From contig CAWGST010000005.1 in the NCBI GenBank assembly GCA_963825315.1, positions 806,001-870,000 on the forward strand: a stretch of DNA of 64,000 bases, given 5' to 3'. The notes under the pieces were generated by a model. It did no database searches. It was given only the letters and a program-made list of their open reading frames with translations, and was not told the origin of the DNA. Positions 44,398 to 53,232 of the stretch are shown in pieces. This DNA is from DASRLE01 sp963825315. Its GTDB lineage: Bacteria > Verrucomicrobiota > Verrucomicrobiia > Limisphaerales > Palsa-1400. The first letter of the stretch is position 1. Every line of letters starts with the position of its first letter. A program made the translations under genes and the position numbers.

Positions 44398-45879
44398 CTA
44401 CGCCGCTTGGCGCAAGGGTTCTTTCTTTTCTTTCTTCAGCCGCGCCAGCATCCACAAGTTGTGCGTCAATACTCCCCAGGCCACCGCCAACTCGCGATGG
44501 ACAAATCCCTTGGCTCGCATGGGCCGCCCCAAAAAGCCCCGCTGCAAAATGCTGATCCGCCCTTCCGTTTGCAACCGGCGCTGCTGCATCCGCACAAAGC
44601 GCGGCTCTTTCATCCGCTTCTTCAGTTCGGCAGGATTCCTCGGACAGAGGCCGTTAAAGACCCCCGCCCAGGCCAATCCGCCAGTGTTGGCCTTGCTGGC
44701 AAATCCCCGGTCGCCTCCCACAGCCCCCATTTTCCTTTTCAGGCCCACGACCACGCGCTCCAGACTTTCCACCAATAAAGAGGAGTCCGCCGGCGCTGTC
44801 TCCTGCCAAAGCTGGTAATCCAAAATGATCCCTTGCCGGTTTTCCCCCAGCAGCAGTTTGTTCCCAAACTCCACCTCCGCTCCGGCCTTGCCCCGCACCA
44901 GCACCTGGATGTCCGGCTCATAAAGACTTAAAATCTTCTCCGCGTTGTCCACCTTCCGCTCGCCGATAATCCGTTCGTGCGCCTGCTTCTGCGCGCGCGG
45001 CAACAGCTCCAGCACCTGGTCAATCCGCCCCAGAACCTGTTCGGCTTGCCGCCGGGTCCAACCGGTTCTTCCCCATTCCTGGTCCAGCAGGTCCCGATGC
45101 CTCCGAGCATGGCGGCCCACCACCTTGACCAGCTTTTTCATCCCGCGCAAAACCCGTTTGCGTTCCTTCCGGCTTTCGGGCTGGCGGCGGCTGTGGGTCA
45201 TCTGGATACACAGCCGGTTGATCCGCCGCAGGAACTCCGGCGGCGGTTCCATCCGGGCTTTCAAACCCTCCCGGCGAATGAGGCTGACCGCCTTCATCAG
45301 CGTGCGCGTGCCATCGCGCAACAAGACCCAATCCACCGGAAAATGAATGTTGGCTTTCAGCGCCGTCGTATCCAGAAAATACTCCGCCAAGTCCACCGGC
45401 TGGGTTAAATCCAGCGGCCCGGCTGGATCCATCCCCGCCCGCAAAAGACCCTCGATCAACTGGCGCATCTGGGCCGCGTCCAGCCAGTGGGCGAAACGCT
45501 GCAACTCGCTCTTGGAAGGCACGCGCACCTGGTCGAGCGCGTCCACCAGACAAAACCACTGATAGAGGGGATTGCCCGCCAAGGCGCAGCTGAAGCCCCG
45601 GTAATCCTCTTGCAGCAGGGTGCGGAGGATCGTGCAACGCAGCGCCTGCCGGCGGCGCAGTTGAAATTGTTGCTGCTGCCGGGCGGTCGGACGACGGTCG
45701 GCGGGAGCCAGCCAGCCTTGGAGGGATTGCTCCACAAAATCGGCCTCCAGACCGCTGGCTCGCAAAAGACTCTCGATTTGTTCGAGGCGTCGGCGCAGTG
45801 TCAGGTAATCGACATTGCCCACGATGGTGGGCAGGCTCGGTCGTAGTTCGGTGGGAAACGGAATAATCAGGCTTGACAT
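44398..45879 (-). CDS. Transposase, ISNCY-like family
   Basis: 493 residues. Key blocks: FLDTTALKANIHFPVDWVLL near 170 (first acidic residue; ISNCY enzymes read DTTVVETNIHYPTD here), VGGDRGFASKANTG near 400 (second Asp), and QTEGRISILQRGF near 445 (Glu). The C-terminus is basic (ARLKKEKKEPLRQA). The N-terminal 160 residues are helical and Gln-rich. The frame is intact. It starts 29 bp from the divergent AbrB-like gene, so a shared regulatory region is likely. Confidence 0.8.
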   Translation of the reverse strand: MSSLIIPFPTELRPSLPTIVGNVDYLTLRRRLEQIESLLRASGLEADFVEQSLQGWLAPADRRPTARQQQQFQLRRRQALRCTILRTLLQEDYRGFSCALAGNPLYQWFCLVDALDQVRVPSKSELQRFAHWLDAAQMRQLIEGLLRAGMDPAGPLDLTQPVDLAEYFLDTTALKANIHFPVDWVLLRDGTRTLMKAVSLIRREGLKARMEPPPEFLRRINRLCIQMTHSRRQPESRKERKRVLRGMKKLVKVVGRHARRHRDLLDQEWGRTGWTRRQAEQVLGRIDQVLELLPRAQKQAHERIIGERKVDNAEKILSLYEPDIQVLVRGKAGAEVEFGNKLLLGENRQGIILDYQLWQETAPADSSLLVESLERVVVGLKRKMGAVGGDRGFASKANTGGLAWAGVFNGLCPRNPAELKKRMKEPRFVRMQQRRLQTEGRISILQRGFLGRPMRAKGFVHRELAVAWGVLTHNLWMLARLKKEKKEPLRQAA

Positions 45880-45908
45880 GACGCCAGATTATAATCTAAC
45901 CTGCAAAA

Positions 45909-46154
45909 ATGCCAGAAAAATCGTTGCTTGACTCAAAAAAAATGGAAGTCACTTATCCTTTGCGTGTCCAGGCCATGCGCTCGCGCGGACAAAAACCCCG
46001 GCTGTATGTGAGCTTCCCTCTGGCCTTGGCTACCGCCATTGGGTTGGAGCCGGGCGATGAAGTGCAATGGGAACTGCTGGATCGCGCAGAACTTCATCTT
46101 GTGAGGCTCAAGGCTGTTCCGCTGACGGCCAAATCCAAGTCTGGGAAATCATAG
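45909..46154 (+). CDS. AbrB/MazE-like small DNA-binding protein carried by the IS
   Basis: 81 residues; an internal ATG at 45942 (EVTYPLRVQAMRSRG) is an alternative start. The core, KPRLYVSFPLALATAIGLEP then GDEVQWELLDRAELHLVRL, has the swapped-hairpin AbrB/SpoVT pattern. It lies inside the element, between the transposase start and the right terminal repeat, facing away. It may repress the transposase promoter or assist transposition. Confidence 0.7.
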   Translation: MPEKSLLDSKKMEVTYPLRVQAMRSRGQKPRLYVSFPLALATAIGLEPGDEVQWELLDRAELHLVRLKAVPLTAKSKSGKS

Positions 46155-46301
46155 CACCCCAACATAACGATACGATTTACCCACCTTGCGCAAATTCCAT
46201 GCGTTTTAAAGCCAGCCATTCCCTAAGCTGCCCTCTATGCCCTGCCAGCGGGGACAGAATCTATCTACCAATATGACCTTTCTGGCGATTTTTGACCACT
46301 A

Positions 46302-47301
46302 GAGCGTTTTAAATAAAACTGTAGCCATTCCGTTGGGCCTGTGGTATAGGCAGTTCATGCGAACTTTATCGTTGGACCTGCGTGAACGGATTTTGGCTTC
46401 CTATGACCTTGAAGAGGGGACTCGCGTGGAGGTCGGCGATCGTTACCGGGTTTCGCTGGGCATGGTCAAGAAGCTCTTGCAACAACGCCAGCGGACCGGG
46501 GAGATCGGTCCGCGCCACCGTTTCTCCGGGCGCAAGCCGATGATCCTGGCGGCCCATCAGCGCCAGATGCGGACTCTATTGAATCAGAAGCCCGACCTGA
46601 CCTTGAAAGAGCTGCGCGCCGGCTTGGAACTGGACTGTTCTCTGCCCGCCATCCACTACGTTCTGGCGAAGATGGGGCTGACATATAAAAAAAGACACTC
46701 CATGCCAGCGAGCAAGACCGTCCGGACATTGCGCGGGCGCGCCGCGCCTGGCGGCGTCGGCAAGGCGGTTTGGACCCGGCCAAACTGATTTTCCTGGACG
46801 AATCGGGTGCCAAAACCAATCTGACCCGCCTGCGCGGGCGCGCCCTGCGGGGTCAGCGTGTCCACGCCCAATGTCCGCAGGGCCATTGGCAAACCACGAC
46901 CATGATCGGCGCCATCCGCCTGGACGGTGCCACCGCCTGCATGACCATCGAGGGGGCCACCGATACGGAGGTTTTCCGGGTCTATGTCGGCCATGTCTTG
47001 TGCCCGACGCTGCGCGCCGGAGATGTGGTCATCATGGATAACCTCTCCCCGCATAAAAGTGAGCCGACCCTTTCGCTGATCGCGCAGGCTGGAGCCCAAA
47101 TCCTCTTCCTTCCAGCCTATTCCCCAGACCTCAATCCCATCGAGCAAATGTGGAGCAAAGTCAAATCCCACCTGCGTACAGCCGAGGCCCGCACGCAGCC
47201 CGCTCTGCTCCAGGCGATTGCTTCAGCTTTGCAGAGTATCACGCCCCGGGATGCCATGAACTGGTTTGCCTCTTGTAGCTACAGTTTTATTTAAAACGCT
47301 C
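46302..47301 (+). mobile_element. IS630-family element, copy 2 (apparently intact)
   Basis: 1000 bp, flanked by TA (46300-46301 and 47302-47303). Terminal inverted repeats are GAGCGTTTTAAATAAAACTG then TAGCCA against the near-perfect complement ending at 47301. It differs from copy 1 at only a few bases, so one of the two moved recently. It is in the same orientation as copy 1. The next 170 bp up to 47475 are non-coding and contain a degenerate CTTGCGCCTTCGCG repeat at about 47417. Confidence 0.9.
46357..47294 (+). CDS. IS630-family transposase, expressed by -1 frameshift
   Basis: Two overlapping frames. Frame 1 (46357-46788) encodes the helix-turn-helix part (MRTLSLDLRERILASYDLEE to PAIHYVLAKMGLTYKK). 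At the A7 tract (46687-46693, TAT-AAA-AAA-AGA) a -1 slip continues as KKTLHASEQDRPDIARARRA and into the DDE domain: KLIFLDESGAKTNLTRLRGR, VIMDNLSPHKSEPT, AYSPDLNPIEQMW. The joined protein is about 312 residues, the usual IS630 length. The residues just after the slip match family sequence, so the shift looks programmed rather than accidental. Confidence 0.85.
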
Positions 47302-47475
47302 TAAAACGTATCCATTCAATAGGGCGGGCGGATTTCAACGCAAAGAAGATTTGGCCCATGCGAGTCCGGGTCGCCAAACGGTGAGCGCCGGTTCAGGAGC
47401 CAATATCGTTTCCTGACCTTGCGCCTTCGCGTGCTCTGCGCCTCTGCGCGTTAAAATCTTACTGCATGGTTACGC

Positions 47476-48861
47476 CTAAGCATTGCCCTGCGCGGTGGCC
47501 AGTTCGCGGCGGCTGAAAAGAATAATGCCAATCGCGCAAAAAATCCCCCCCAATAGCAGGACGATCTGCGCCACCGCCAGCCCCAGCATCGTCCACGTGA
47601 TGCTGCGGCCGGTGCTCAAGGAATCAATCGGCGAAAAGCCTTCCACCAACCGGATGATCTTGAGCGCGCCGTGAAACGCGGGCACAAAAATCAAGTCCAG
47701 CGGCGTATGTCCAAAGCCCCCGGAGGCAGAGTTAAAACTCGTAATGGTCCCCTGCTCCACCACCGTCTGGAGCGTCCCGCTGGAAAGTCCCATCAGCAAA
47801 ATGGCCATGGACGCAAACGCCGCCACCGGGAACGTCAACTGGCTGGCCGCCGCCAGGCCAATCGCCGCCAGCAACGCCAGCCAGCAGAGGATGATCATTA
47901 GACCGCGAATAAAATTCACTCCAAAACTGTTTTCATAATAAAGCAGCTCGAATCCGTCTTCGATCGGGAACATCAGCGACGCGTCGTTGGCATTATAGAA
48001 ATCAATGATCAACCTGCCCTTTTCATCGAGCAGGTGGGGCGGCACCTGGAATTCCTGGAACGAATCGGGCGGCAGCACCTGGCGAATCTTCGCCACCCGC
48101 GGCGAGTCAGGAGGGCCAACGACCCAGTAGGTATCGTAGGTCGCATCGGGGTTTGGGTCGGAGGCGTGGAACTTGACCCGCACTTGGAATGCTTCATTCT
48201 GCGTCCGCGCCGGCAGCGTGTGCAGGTCAATGACCCACAAGCGCCCGTATCCGGGCGGCACGCCTGTGCTGGCCGCCTTGACCTCCTCGGTCACCTGCTT
48301 GCGGATTTCCGCCTTGTCCAACTCAGTGAGTTCGGTCTGTTCCAATTCGGCGATCCGTTGCTGCACTTTCTGATCAATTTGCCGTTTCAAATCAGGCGCG
48401 CGTTCTTTGATCGAGGCTCGCGCCACAAAAATCTCATCCCGCAAGACCTTTTGTTCGTCGGGAGGGAGATGTCCGGCCCGCCATTGCAGCAAAATAAAAA
48501 TCGCCGCTCCGGACAGCATCAACAGCATGGCGTTCAGCCCAAGAATGCCCAGCCATTTGCCAAGCCACACTTGCCAGCGGCTTATGGGTTTGACCGTAAC
48601 CATCTGCAGTTGGCATTCTTCGATGTCCCTGGCCAGCGTCCCGCAGGAGAGCCAGAGCGTTGCCATGGCCAGCAGGGACGCGACGGCGCTGAGCGTGTAG
48701 GTGAGCAGAATCTGGGTCAGTCCTTTGGCCGTGCCATCGTCTTTGAGCAGAAGAGGCAACCCCACCACCGCCCCCGCCAGCAACGCGGCCAATATCCAAA
48801 ACAGCCGGTAACGAAAGGCGGATTTCCAAGTCAAACCCGCGATGGCCAGAATTCGTTTCAC
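47476..48861 (-). CDS. ABC-2-type permease with large extracytoplasmic domain
   Basis: 461 residues. One N-terminal helix (about 17-38), two or more helices by residue 130 (LLAMATLWLSC; MLLMLSGAAIFILLQW), then a ~190-residue soluble region (about 135-310) with a Glu/Lys-rich coiled part (AELEQTELTELDKAEIRKQV). Three further helix groups end near 450. The cytoplasmic loop CGTLARDIEECQLQMVTVKP is typical of ABC-2 permeases. It is the last gene of a seven-gene operon, 31 bp after the ATPase. Substrate unknown. Confidence 0.8.
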   Translation of the reverse strand: MKRILAIAGLTWKSAFRYRLFWILAALLAGAVVGLPLLLKDDGTAKGLTQILLTYTLSAVASLLAMATLWLSCGTLARDIEECQLQMVTVKPISRWQVWLGKWLGILGLNAMLLMLSGAAIFILLQWRAGHLPPDEQKVLRDEIFVARASIKERAPDLKRQIDQKVQQRIAELEQTELTELDKAEIRKQVTEEVKAASTGVPPGYGRLWVIDLHTLPARTQNEAFQVRVKFHASDPNPDATYDTYWVVGPPDSPRVAKIRQVLPPDSFQEFQVPPHLLDEKGRLIIDFYNANDASLMFPIEDGFELLYYENSFGVNFIRGLMIILCWLALLAAIGLAAASQLTFPVAAFASMAILLMGLSSGTLQTVVEQGTITSFNSASGGFGHTPLDLIFVPAFHGALKIIRLVEGFSPIDSLSTGRSITWTMLGLAVAQIVLLLGGIFCAIGIILFSRRELATAQGNA

Positions 48862-48892
48862 TCAGTGGAGAAGAAGGATCGTTCCTTCCGGA

Positions 48893-50113
48893 TTATTTTT
48901 CATTCGGCTTGGCCAACAACGAAGACAGCCTTTCGTTGGCCTTGTTCAAATCCGCCGCCGGCGCCGGTTCCGGCGCGACAGCCGCCGCCGGCAACGGCGC
49001 GGCGGGCCGGGCCAGCGATTGCAGCCTGGCCTCATCGACCTTCTCCACCGGCTTGGGTGCCACGATGGGTTCCACGGACTGTGGCGCCGCGGACACCGTC
49101 AACCGCTCCAAGACTCTCTCCGATGGCGGCGCGGCCTCCGCGCTGCCGCGCAAATACGGGGCCACGCGGCTGCCCGAAGTCGCGCCGGAAGTTTCGGTCG
49201 AACTTTCCCTGGCCTTGCGCACGACCTCGAGAAAATAACTTTCCAGATTTTGGCGCGGATTATCGATCTCGATTTTATCCGCCGCCACGTCGTGCCGGAT
49301 GGTGTCGAGCACCTGCTGCATCGTTTCACGCGACAAGGGCGGAGTGGTGATGCGGATGGCGTCGGGTTTGGCCAGCAATTCCTTCAGGGTGCCCATGGCT
49401 TGAATTCGCCCGCCGTAATAAACCACCACGCGGTCGCAAACATCCTCCACGTCGGACAACAAATGACTGCTGAGAATGACGGTTTTGCCCCGGCGCGCCA
49501 TGGCCAGGATCAAATCCTTGACTTCCCGGCAGCCGATCGGGTCCATCCCGGCGGTCGGCTCGTCCAGGATGACGAGGTCAGGGTCGTTGATCAACGCCTG
49601 GGCCAAACCAATGCGCCGCTGCATGCCTTTGGAAAACTCCCCCACCACGCGCGTGCGCACCTGGCTCAGGCCGACCATTTCCAGAAGTTCTTCAGTTCGC
49701 TTCTTTCGCTCCGCCGGCGGCAAATCGAATAGATTCCCAAAAAAATTCAGCGTCTCGTGCGAGTCCAGGAATCGATAGAGATAGGACTCTTCCGGCAGAT
49801 AGCCGATCTTCGCCTTGGTTTTGACGTGGCGCGGAGAATGGGCAAAAACCTCGATATGCCCGCCCGTTGGGTAGAGCAAGCCGAGCAACAGCTTGACCGT
49901 GGTGGTTTTGCCCGAACCGTTGGGACCCAGCAGGCCGAAAACTTCCCCCCGCCGCACGTCAAAATCAACGTTATCCACCGCGCGCGCCTTGGGCCGGCCC
50001 CAGAAATCTTTGAAGACTTTGGTCAAGCCCCGGACCGAGACGATCGGCTCCCCGAGTTTTTGCTTGTCCACTGTCGCGGAAGCGTATGGCGCAATTTCAA
50101 CGGCGGCACTCAT
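48893..50113 (-). CDS. ABC transporter ATP-binding protein with long C-terminal tail
   Basis: 406 residues. The nucleotide-binding domain (about 25-250) has Walker A LLGPNGSGKTTTVKLLLG, a Q-loop, signature GEFSKGMQRRIGLAQ, Walker B LVILDEPTAGMDP and a switch His in ILSSHLLSDVED. The order matches NatA/CcmA-type exporters. Residues about 300-406 form an unusual Ala/Pro-rich tail (AAPLPAAAVAPEPAPAADLN). It overlaps the P-type ATPase stop by 4 bp and is followed by its permease. Confidence 0.93.
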   Translation of the reverse strand: MSAAVEIAPYASATVDKQKLGEPIVSVRGLTKVFKDFWGRPKARAVDNVDFDVRRGEVFGLLGPNGSGKTTTVKLLLGLLYPTGGHIEVFAHSPRHVKTKAKIGYLPEESYLYRFLDSHETLNFFGNLFDLPPAERKKRTEELLEMVGLSQVRTRVVGEFSKGMQRRIGLAQALINDPDLVILDEPTAGMDPIGCREVKDLILAMARRGKTVILSSHLLSDVEDVCDRVVVYYGGRIQAMGTLKELLAKPDAIRITTPPLSRETMQQVLDTIRHDVAADKIEIDNPRQNLESYFLEVVRKARESSTETSGATSGSRVAPYLRGSAEAAPPSERVLERLTVSAAPQSVEPIVAPKPVEKVDEARLQSLARPAAPLPAAAVAPEPAPAADLNKANERLSSLLAKPNEK

Positions 50114-52149
50114 GCGCTCACGGGGCTTGGCGTCAATGGGGCGCGCGCCGGCGGCGCGGCGGAGCCGGGCGGTTCACCTGCGAGGGCCAGGTGCGGTTCC
50201 AGTTCTTCGCCCTGGCGCACCAGCCGCGCACTGTTGAACACAACAATCAACGAGCCGACGACATGCAGGACAGCCGCAGCAATGGGGGAAAGGTAATTCA
50301 ACGCCGCCAGGATCAGGCCCCCAATCACGAATAAAATTCCAACAAAAAAATTCTGGTTGATGACAGAGCGCGTTTGGCGCGAAAGCCTCACCAGGAACGG
50401 CAGACGCCGCAGGTCATTGTTCATCAGCGCGATGGTCGCGCTGTGGATGGCCACCTCGCTTCCCGCCGCGCCCATGGCAATGCCGAGATCGCCGGCGGCA
50501 AGGGCCGGCGCGTCGTTCACCCCGTCTCCTATCACCGCCACGCGGTATCCCTTGGCTTTGATCTGGCGCACGAACTCCACCTTGTTTTGCGGCAGACACT
50601 CGCCGATGGCCTCTTCGCAACCAATCTCAAGCCCCACTCGCGTGGCCACCGGCTGGCGGTCCCCGCTGATCATGGCGATGCGCCGCACGCCCGTCGCCCG
50701 CAATTGCGCCAGCGCCTCGCGCGCATCGGGGCGCGTCTGATCCTGCAATCCCACCCACCCGACGCACTTTCCATTGCGCGCCACAAATATCAGACTGAAC
50801 CCTTCGGTTTCGTTCAGATCCACCGATTTGAGAAAATCCCCGGCGATGCCCTGCTCCTTGAGCCATTGCGCGCGCCCAATGATGATCTTGGCCCCTTCGA
50901 TCTGCGCGCTGACCCCGCGCCCGGCGCTTTCGGAAAAGTCTTTTGGCTCGGACAGCGGCACTCCCGCTTCGACGGCCAGTTGGGCCAGCGCCTTGGCGGT
51001 GGGATGGTTGCTGTACTTTTCGGCCGAGGCGGCCATGCGCAGCAATTCGGCCGGCGTGGTTCCCGCCATCGGCGCCAGGCGGCTCACGGCCAGCTTGCCC
51101 GTGGTCAGCGTGCCGGTCTTGTCAAATACAAAGGCGTTGATCTTCGCCACCAGTTCGATGTCGCCCACGTTCTTGATCAGAATTCCCAATCGCATCGCCG
51201 CGGACAGCGATGCCACCATCGCGCTCGGTGTGGCCAGGATGAAGGCGCAAGGGCAGGCCATGATGAATACAGTGATGACCTGATTCAAGTTGCCGGTGAA
51301 GGCCCAGACCAGCGCGCCTATGACCAGCACCAACGGGGTGTAGAAGCCCATGTAATTATCGATGATTCGCATGATGGGCAGCTTTGTTTTTTCGGCCGCC
51401 AATATCAGTTCCCGCACTTTCCCCAATGTCGTGTCTTCCCCCGCCCGCGTCACCCGGATTTCCAAGGCCCCGGTCAGATTCTGGGTGCTGGCAAACACTT
51501 CATCCCCGGGCTTTTTGTCCACCGGCAATGATTCCCCGGTGATATTGGCCTGGTTGATGGAACCGCTGCCGGCCACGATCACTCCGTCGGCCGCGATATT
51601 ATCGCCGGGCCGGACACGAATAACGTCGCCCACCGCCAGAAGGCCCGTGGCCACTTCTTCCTCCCCCTGTGCTGTGATGCGCCGCGCTTTAGGCGGAGTC
51701 AATTTGATGAGCGATTCAATGGAAGTTCGCGCCCCTTCGGCGGTGCGGGTTTCGATGATCTGCCCCATCAACATAAAAAAGGCGATGATGCCCGCCTGCT
51801 GGTAGCCGGCCACCTGGTAATTGGCCGAGCCAAATGATGTCAGCACCGCCAGGGCCACCAACTCGTTGGTTGTCAGAACCCCCCGGCGCAAATCATCCAG
51901 GGCCGTCCAGACAATGGGATAGCCCAGGATGATTGCCCCGATCATGGCGCTGAACGCGGCCACCGGATTGCTGTTGTCCGAGAAGGCCCAAATCACTACA
52001 AACGAATTCAAAACAAAGAGCAGACCGATCAACGTTTGCGCCAGCGGCAAAACAGCGTGGGAGTGGTCGTGATCGTGTCCGCAACTGGCGCACGAGCCTT
52101 CCTGCCGGTCATCGTGTTCGCGCCGGCTTAAGAGTGAGGTAACTTGCAT
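50110..52149 (-). CDS. Heavy-metal (P1B-type) translocating ATPase
   Basis: 679 residues. It exports a soft or transition metal ion using ATP. Seen: the metal-site motif ACPCAFILATPSAM (CPC near 297), the phosphorylation site FDKTGTLTTGK near 345, the HP dipeptide SNHPTAKAL, and GDGVNDAPALAAGDLGIAMG. There is no N-terminal HMA domain; instead a short Cys/His-rich stretch (CASCGHDHDHSHAV, residues 20-33) may bind metal. A Pro/Ala tail ends the protein. It is tightly placed between SPFH genes (4 bp) and an ABC exporter (4-bp overlap). The metal cannot be assigned. Confidence 0.93.
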   Translation of the reverse strand: MQVTSLLSRREHDDRQEGSCASCGHDHDHSHAVLPLAQTLIGLLFVLNSFVVIWAFSDNSNPVAAFSAMIGAIILGYPIVWTALDDLRRGVLTTNELVALAVLTSFGSANYQVAGYQQAGIIAFFMLMGQIIETRTAEGARTSIESLIKLTPPKARRITAQGEEEVATGLLAVGDVIRVRPGDNIAADGVIVAGSGSINQANITGESLPVDKKPGDEVFASTQNLTGALEIRVTRAGEDTTLGKVRELILAAEKTKLPIMRIIDNYMGFYTPLVLVIGALVWAFTGNLNQVITVFIMACPCAFILATPSAMVASLSAAMRLGILIKNVGDIELVAKINAFVFDKTGTLTTGKLAVSRLAPMAGTTPAELLRMAASAEKYSNHPTAKALAQLAVEAGVPLSEPKDFSESAGRGVSAQIEGAKIIIGRAQWLKEQGIAGDFLKSVDLNETEGFSLIFVARNGKCVGWVGLQDQTRPDAREALAQLRATGVRRIAMISGDRQPVATRVGLEIGCEEAIGECLPQNKVEFVRQIKAKGYRVAVIGDGVNDAPALAAGDLGIAMGAAGSEVAIHSATIALMNNDLRRLPFLVRLSRQTRSVINQNFFVGILFVIGGLILAALNYLSPIAAAVLHVVGSLIVVFNSARLVRQGEELEPHLALAGEPPGSAAPPARAPLTPSPVSA

Positions 52150-52153
52150 AAGA

Positions 52154-53232
52154 TCATGGTGTGATGGAATTGGTGGAGGACCCCTGCGGTTCCCGGCCCA
52201 AATTCAAGCGCAACTCGCGCGAGTTCTGGTGCGGCTCCAATATTTTTTCCTGGGCGTTGGTGTAGATTTGTTCCAGCGCCACCATCTGCCGCACGCGCTT
52301 ATAGAACTCCGGATCGCGCTCATATCCATGCCGCACGTCGGTGAATTCTTTGGCCAGGGCGCCCACCATAAAGACCAGGCGCGAACGGGCGGATTCGGCC
52401 ACGTTGGTGCGCGCGGCGGCCGCCCCTTGCGCTTCCTGCAAGGTGGTTGTCGCATAGCTCTCAGCCTGGGTGCGGGCGGTGTTGCGTCTCTGGGTGGCCG
52501 TATCGACTTCATTAAATTTGCTCAACAAATAAGTGGGCGGAGCCGCCTCGGGATCCAATCGGTCCACTTTGATGCCCAGGCCCTGCGCATCGATCAGCTC
52601 GTTCATGCGCACCGTGACGGCCTCCCGAAAGGCGGTTCTTTTCCGCGTCAGAATGTCATCCACCGGGAACTGGCTGGCGGCGTATAACAGGGCGTTGTTC
52701 AAGTCATTGGTCACAAAGACCGGGGCGTCGAAAAAGTCGAGATGAAAATGAATCGGGTCCGTGATGCGATAATGTAAAACAGCCGCAACATGAATGATAT
52801 TCGTGTCCGCCGTCAAGGCGTAGCTGGTCGAAGCCGGATCGAGGGAATTGCCGCCCTGCGGCGGCGCGGCGCCTTGGCGGCGCTCTTCCGGCGTGAGCAT
52901 CCAGCCGACGGAAGATTGCGCCTCCTGCACCAAAGTGGAGGGAATCCTTTCAATTTCATCGATGGGCTTGGGCAAAGCCCAATGGGGACCGGGTTGAGCA
53001 AGGCCTGCTCTCCTTCGCCCACCGGCTTGCCCATGCGCAAAAGAATCGCTCTTTCCTGCGGTCCGACCGTGAAAAATCCCGAGCTCAGAAACGCCAGGAC
53101 CAGCACCACCATGATGATCTTGACGATGAAAAAGCTGCTGCGCAACGCGTCTGACAGCGCCTGCGATCCGGCGTCTTCGGCAGGCGGAACCTGGCCCGGG
53201 GGCGGCGTCTGATTGGGGTCCTGTTCGCTCAT
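52154..53232 (-). pseudogene. SPFH/band-7 (HflK/C-like) protein, frameshifted
   Basis: The start (ATG at 53232) encodes a Pro-rich head, a membrane anchor (FIVKIIMVVLVLAFLSSGFF) and FTVGPQERAILLRMGKPVGE. Near 52985-52993 the frame must move by one base to continue as GPHWALPKPIDEIERIPSTL and the band-7 body (YRITDPIHFHLDFFDAPVF; DRLDPEAAPPTYLLSKFNEV) to the stop at 52154. One missing G in an ACC-GGG run explains it. Restored length is about 360 aa. It is the third SPFH gene in a row. A sequencing error is a serious alternative. Confidence 0.75.

Larger units (their letters stand above)
44232..46261 (-). mobile_element. ISNCY-like (IS1202/ISDol1-type) element with divergent AbrB-like gene
   Basis: About 2030 bp bounded by 11-bp inverted repeats GATTCCGTCCC (44232-44242) and GGGACAGAATC (46251-46261), one mismatch. 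The direct repeat TATCTA lies immediately outside both ends (44226-44231 and 46262-46267). It contains a large transposase on the minus strand and a small AbrB-like gene on the plus strand. About 155 bp on the left and 100 bp on the right are non-coding. The clean target duplication shows that both genes moved as one unit. Confidence 0.75.

Noticed and set aside
48034..49350. 438-codon plus-strand frame
   Set aside because: Antisense to the ABC permease and ATPase genes; Pro/Arg-rich shadow product.
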